Part shown: positions 61,501-64,000 of the stretch, piece by piece
How the letters are laid out: every line of letters begins with the position of its first letter
Numbering within the stretch: the first letter of the stretch is position 1
Assembly (NCBI RefSeq): GCF_954871325.1
Contig: NC_088775.1
Coordinates: 9,649,561-9,713,560, forward strand
DNA from: Gordionus sp. m RMFG-2023
Lineage: Eukaryota > Nematomorpha > Gordioida > Chordodea > Parachordodidae
DNA: 64,000 nucleotides
Direction: 5' to 3'
The notes under the pieces: model-generated
What the model was told of the DNA's origin: nothing
What the model saw: the letters and a program-made list of their open reading frames with translations, nothing else
The model's database searches: none
Made by a program: the position numbers and the translations under genes

Positions 61501-61671
61501 ATCCCCATGATATCGTCAGGTATCTGTCAAATTTTTAAATTTCAACCGATAACCCCAAAATGATAATTATTTCTCGTAAATAAAAATATTTATTTTTTGG
61601 TCAACTATGAATTTATATATATAAATTATTACGTGTATAAATTTTTAGACGAGAAAGAAGATAAGATTGCA

Positions 61672-61898
61672 TTCATAGTGGGATCCGATCCGACAAGATT
61701 TAAGAGCTAAGAGATTTTAAAAATCTTTTAATTAGATCAATTTTTCTTTATTAAAAACAATAATTCTTAGATTATTATCATAAATAGGATTAATAATAAT
61801 TTTTAAAAATTAATCTTATTAACATATTTTAATAATCGATCAGCTTTTATAGTGTCGATATGATCCCAAGTATGAACCCAGCCTAAAGATTATTGTTA
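61672..61898. mobile_element. possible small inverted-repeat MITE
   Basis: The left TTCATAGTGGGATCCGATC and the right GATATGATCCCAAGTATGAA are imperfect inverse copies, and both continue into ATCAG/TTAAAAT words. No clear target duplication was found. Confidence 0.45.
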
Positions 61899-62688
61899 AT
61901 TTAATTTCCTTTCTGTTACCTTCTTATTATTCAAATTAATCTAAATGATGAATAAAAATAATTATAATATTGATAAATAACTTATATCTTTACCCTCCCC
62001 CCCTTAATATATAATATATTAATAACAATTTTTTTTGGTATGAGCACATCTTTGATCGATATTTATTTATGCATAAAATAAGTTTATTTTAGGTTTCCAC
62101 TAATAATTTATGATCCTATCATAATAAATATTCAAATTCTTCCAAGATTGTCTAGGTCGTCTTTCCAAGATCATGTTCTGGTCACGGGACCTGATGCCCG
62201 GTATCAGTTCTAAATAGCTAAATCAAAAATTGCTAAAAAAAATAAGTAGGTTACCAATTTGATTCCTAATGAAATTACCAAAGATGGCTACCAATTTATG
62301 ATGTGGGATTATGTCGTTTGGTTCCCGTTCTAAATCGCTAAAAATAATAAAAAGAATAACAACCACTAAAAAAAATATATTATAGATATCAAATAGTTAT
62401 ATTAAATAATTAATACAAATAAATACTTTAAGGGTGATAATATATTTTAATTATATAATTTCAAATCGTTTTACATTTTTAATAATTTGTTAAAATAGTA
62501 TTTAAAAAATTTATAATCTAAATAGGAATTATTAAAATATTAAAATATTAAAAAATTTATTATTTCAAAACACAAAATTACAATATATTATTTATTTCTA
62601 AATTTATAACAATATTTCTCTAAAATATCCAACTTAATATATTCAAAAAATTTAAAAAATTTTCAAGCATAAATTGGTCTATATATAT

Positions 62689-64000
62689 CAGAGATCTGCA
62701 GAGGTACCATTTGCACGACCCGGCCCGGATATTTTTAAAAAAAATTTTTTACGGCCCGGCCCGGATTTAAAAATTTAAGGCCCGGCCCGGAATTTTTAAA
62801 AAAAAATTTTTACGGAACGGCCCGGATTTAAAAATTTAAGGCCCGGCCCGGAATTTTTTAAAATTATATTCGACCTGGTATATACAAAAATTCACCTATG
62901 AGGTATTTTACCATATTTTTCAGCGAGTATTATCGCTTATTATTTAAAAAATACATGTAAAAAGGTAATATTTTGAGAATATTATATTGAATTTATAAAA
63001 ATTATAAAACTGTTATTTATAAAAATAGATATTTTGAGCATATACTATATTTTATATTGCATTTATATAAATAAAACAAATATTCATAAAAATGTTAATA
63101 ATATTTTGAGCATATACTCAATTTTATATTGCATTTAAAAATAATAAAACTAATATTTAATGGAAAATATTTTGATATAAAATAAAAATAGATCGCTATT
63201 TAAAAAAATGCATGTATAATAAATAGTATTTTGAAAATATAATCTAATTGCACAATATTAATATAATTTATTTTATAATATAAATTTTTAACAAAAGAAG
63301 ATAATTGTATTATATAATATTGTAAAAAAAAATAATGAAAAATGTTGGATTAAAAACTTTCATGACTCAAGGTAAATATAATAAATATTTGACAGTTTGC
63401 AAAGTAAAAAACCAGCATGATTGACAAAACTCTATACTCAAGAAAGATATTAAAAATTCACAAATTATCATGAAGAAAGAGAAGCATATCTACCATTTCA
63501 GGTTGAAGATTACTTCTTCTTTCTTCAAGAATTCTTGTAGTAGAAAAATTCCGCTCACAGCTAGCACTTGAAGCAGGAATTGCCAATTTTGCTAAAATTG
63601 GAAATTCGCTTTGATGAGCCGCCCACCACTCTAACAAATTATCCACCTTAAATGTTTCATCTATTTTTTTATTTATGTAATTATAATATTCATCATCGGG
63701 TATTGACATATTACCAGAATTACCATCGACCCATTTGTCATAAAACGATTCAGTTTGTTTAACAACAGTCGTAATTTGACTGGTCGATGGTATTTCATTT
63801 ACTTCCTGAGCCTCTAATTTAGTATAATCTTTTATATAGTTTTCCGTCATCTTGCGATCTGTCCCTGACTATATACGTAATTGCTTGAATTTGGGACAGA
63901 GAAAAAGAGAAATAAAATGATACTTGTGTAAGCCAAATTTTTCAATTAAAAAATGCTTTATATTAAGTAAAATCAATTTTATTTCTCCTTTTTCGCTTTG
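62689..64000 (-). mobile_element. element J: hAT transposon running off the window
   Basis: A candidate left end CAGAGATCTGCAGAGGTACC is followed by five GGCCCGG(A/C)-type subterminal repeats alternating with A/T runs (62715-62855), as in several hAT families. Downstream lies a hAT transposase tail on the minus strand. The other end and target duplication are outside the window. Confidence 0.65.
63458..63850 (-). CDS. hAT transposase, C-terminal hATC part
   Basis: An open frame of 130 codons ends with the hATC dimerisation domain: LEWWAAHQSEFPILAKLA, PASSASCERNFSTTR, then ERRSNLQPEMVDMLLFLH. No break is visible within the frame, so this could be the last exon or end of a still functional transposase, but the catalytic part lies beyond the window. 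It belongs to element J. The sequence is less decayed than the hAT at 12627-14503. Confidence 0.8.
   Translation of the reverse strand: MTENYIKDYTKLEAQEVNEIPSTSQITTVVKQTESFYDKWVDGNSGNMSIPDDEYYNYINKKIDETFKVDNLLEWWAAHQSEFPILAKLAIPASSASCERNFSTTRILEERRSNLQPEMVDMLLFLHDNL

Overview
The window is very AT-rich nuclear DNA from an animal. The evidence is spliced genes with GT-AG introns (many only 36-60 nt), a multi-domain immunoglobulin cell-surface protein, and orthologues of the conserved animal/eukaryotic proteins UPF3, riboflavin kinase, ribosomal protein L13A and methionine aminopeptidase 1. I cannot name the phylum. Long G/C homopolymers and many hAT-type DNA transposons with exact 8-bp target duplications are prominent.

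Layout. 1-8.0 kb: 3' part of an Ig-superfamily type I membrane protein gene (+), with a probable tRNA-derived SINE in an intron. 8.0-10.7 kb: no gene seen. 10.7-23.94 kb: a nest of mobile elements. A non-autonomous hAT-type element (B, 10698-23930) was split by an autonomous-type hAT (E, 12193-14760), by a second member of its own family in inverted orientation (C, 15056-18076, itself hit by hAT-like element D, 15062-16260), and by a broken LTR retroelement (18126-23739) that holds a second, younger LTR element (20617-23668). 24.08-44.87 kb: UPF3 (+), a 477-codon protein in 13 exons spread over 20.8 kb because two introns (8.0 and 10.0 kb) are filled with a MULE pair, a TTF-finger hAT, a LINE tail, a Tc1/IS630-type pair and MITEs. 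47.81-48.45 kb: riboflavin kinase RFK (+). 50.82-51.76 kb: RPL13A (+), with a candidate C/D-box snoRNA in its one long intron. 52.8-53.5 kb: a MULE fossil. 56.64-61.21 kb: METAP1 (-), catalytic domain; the N-terminal exons were not found. 62.69-64.0 kb: start of another hAT, running off the window.

Gene models for UPF3, RFK, RPL13A and METAP1 were assembled by hand from splice sites. Every junction keeps phase, and the complete proteins (477, 149 and 203 residues) have the family's usual lengths. The genes are unrelated housekeeping functions (NMD, FMN synthesis, translation, N-terminal methionine removal) and show no operon logic. The most unusual property is that three different transposase families lying inside UPF3 introns each carry an inverted partial copy of themselves, so the UPF3 pre-mRNA could fold into long hairpins.
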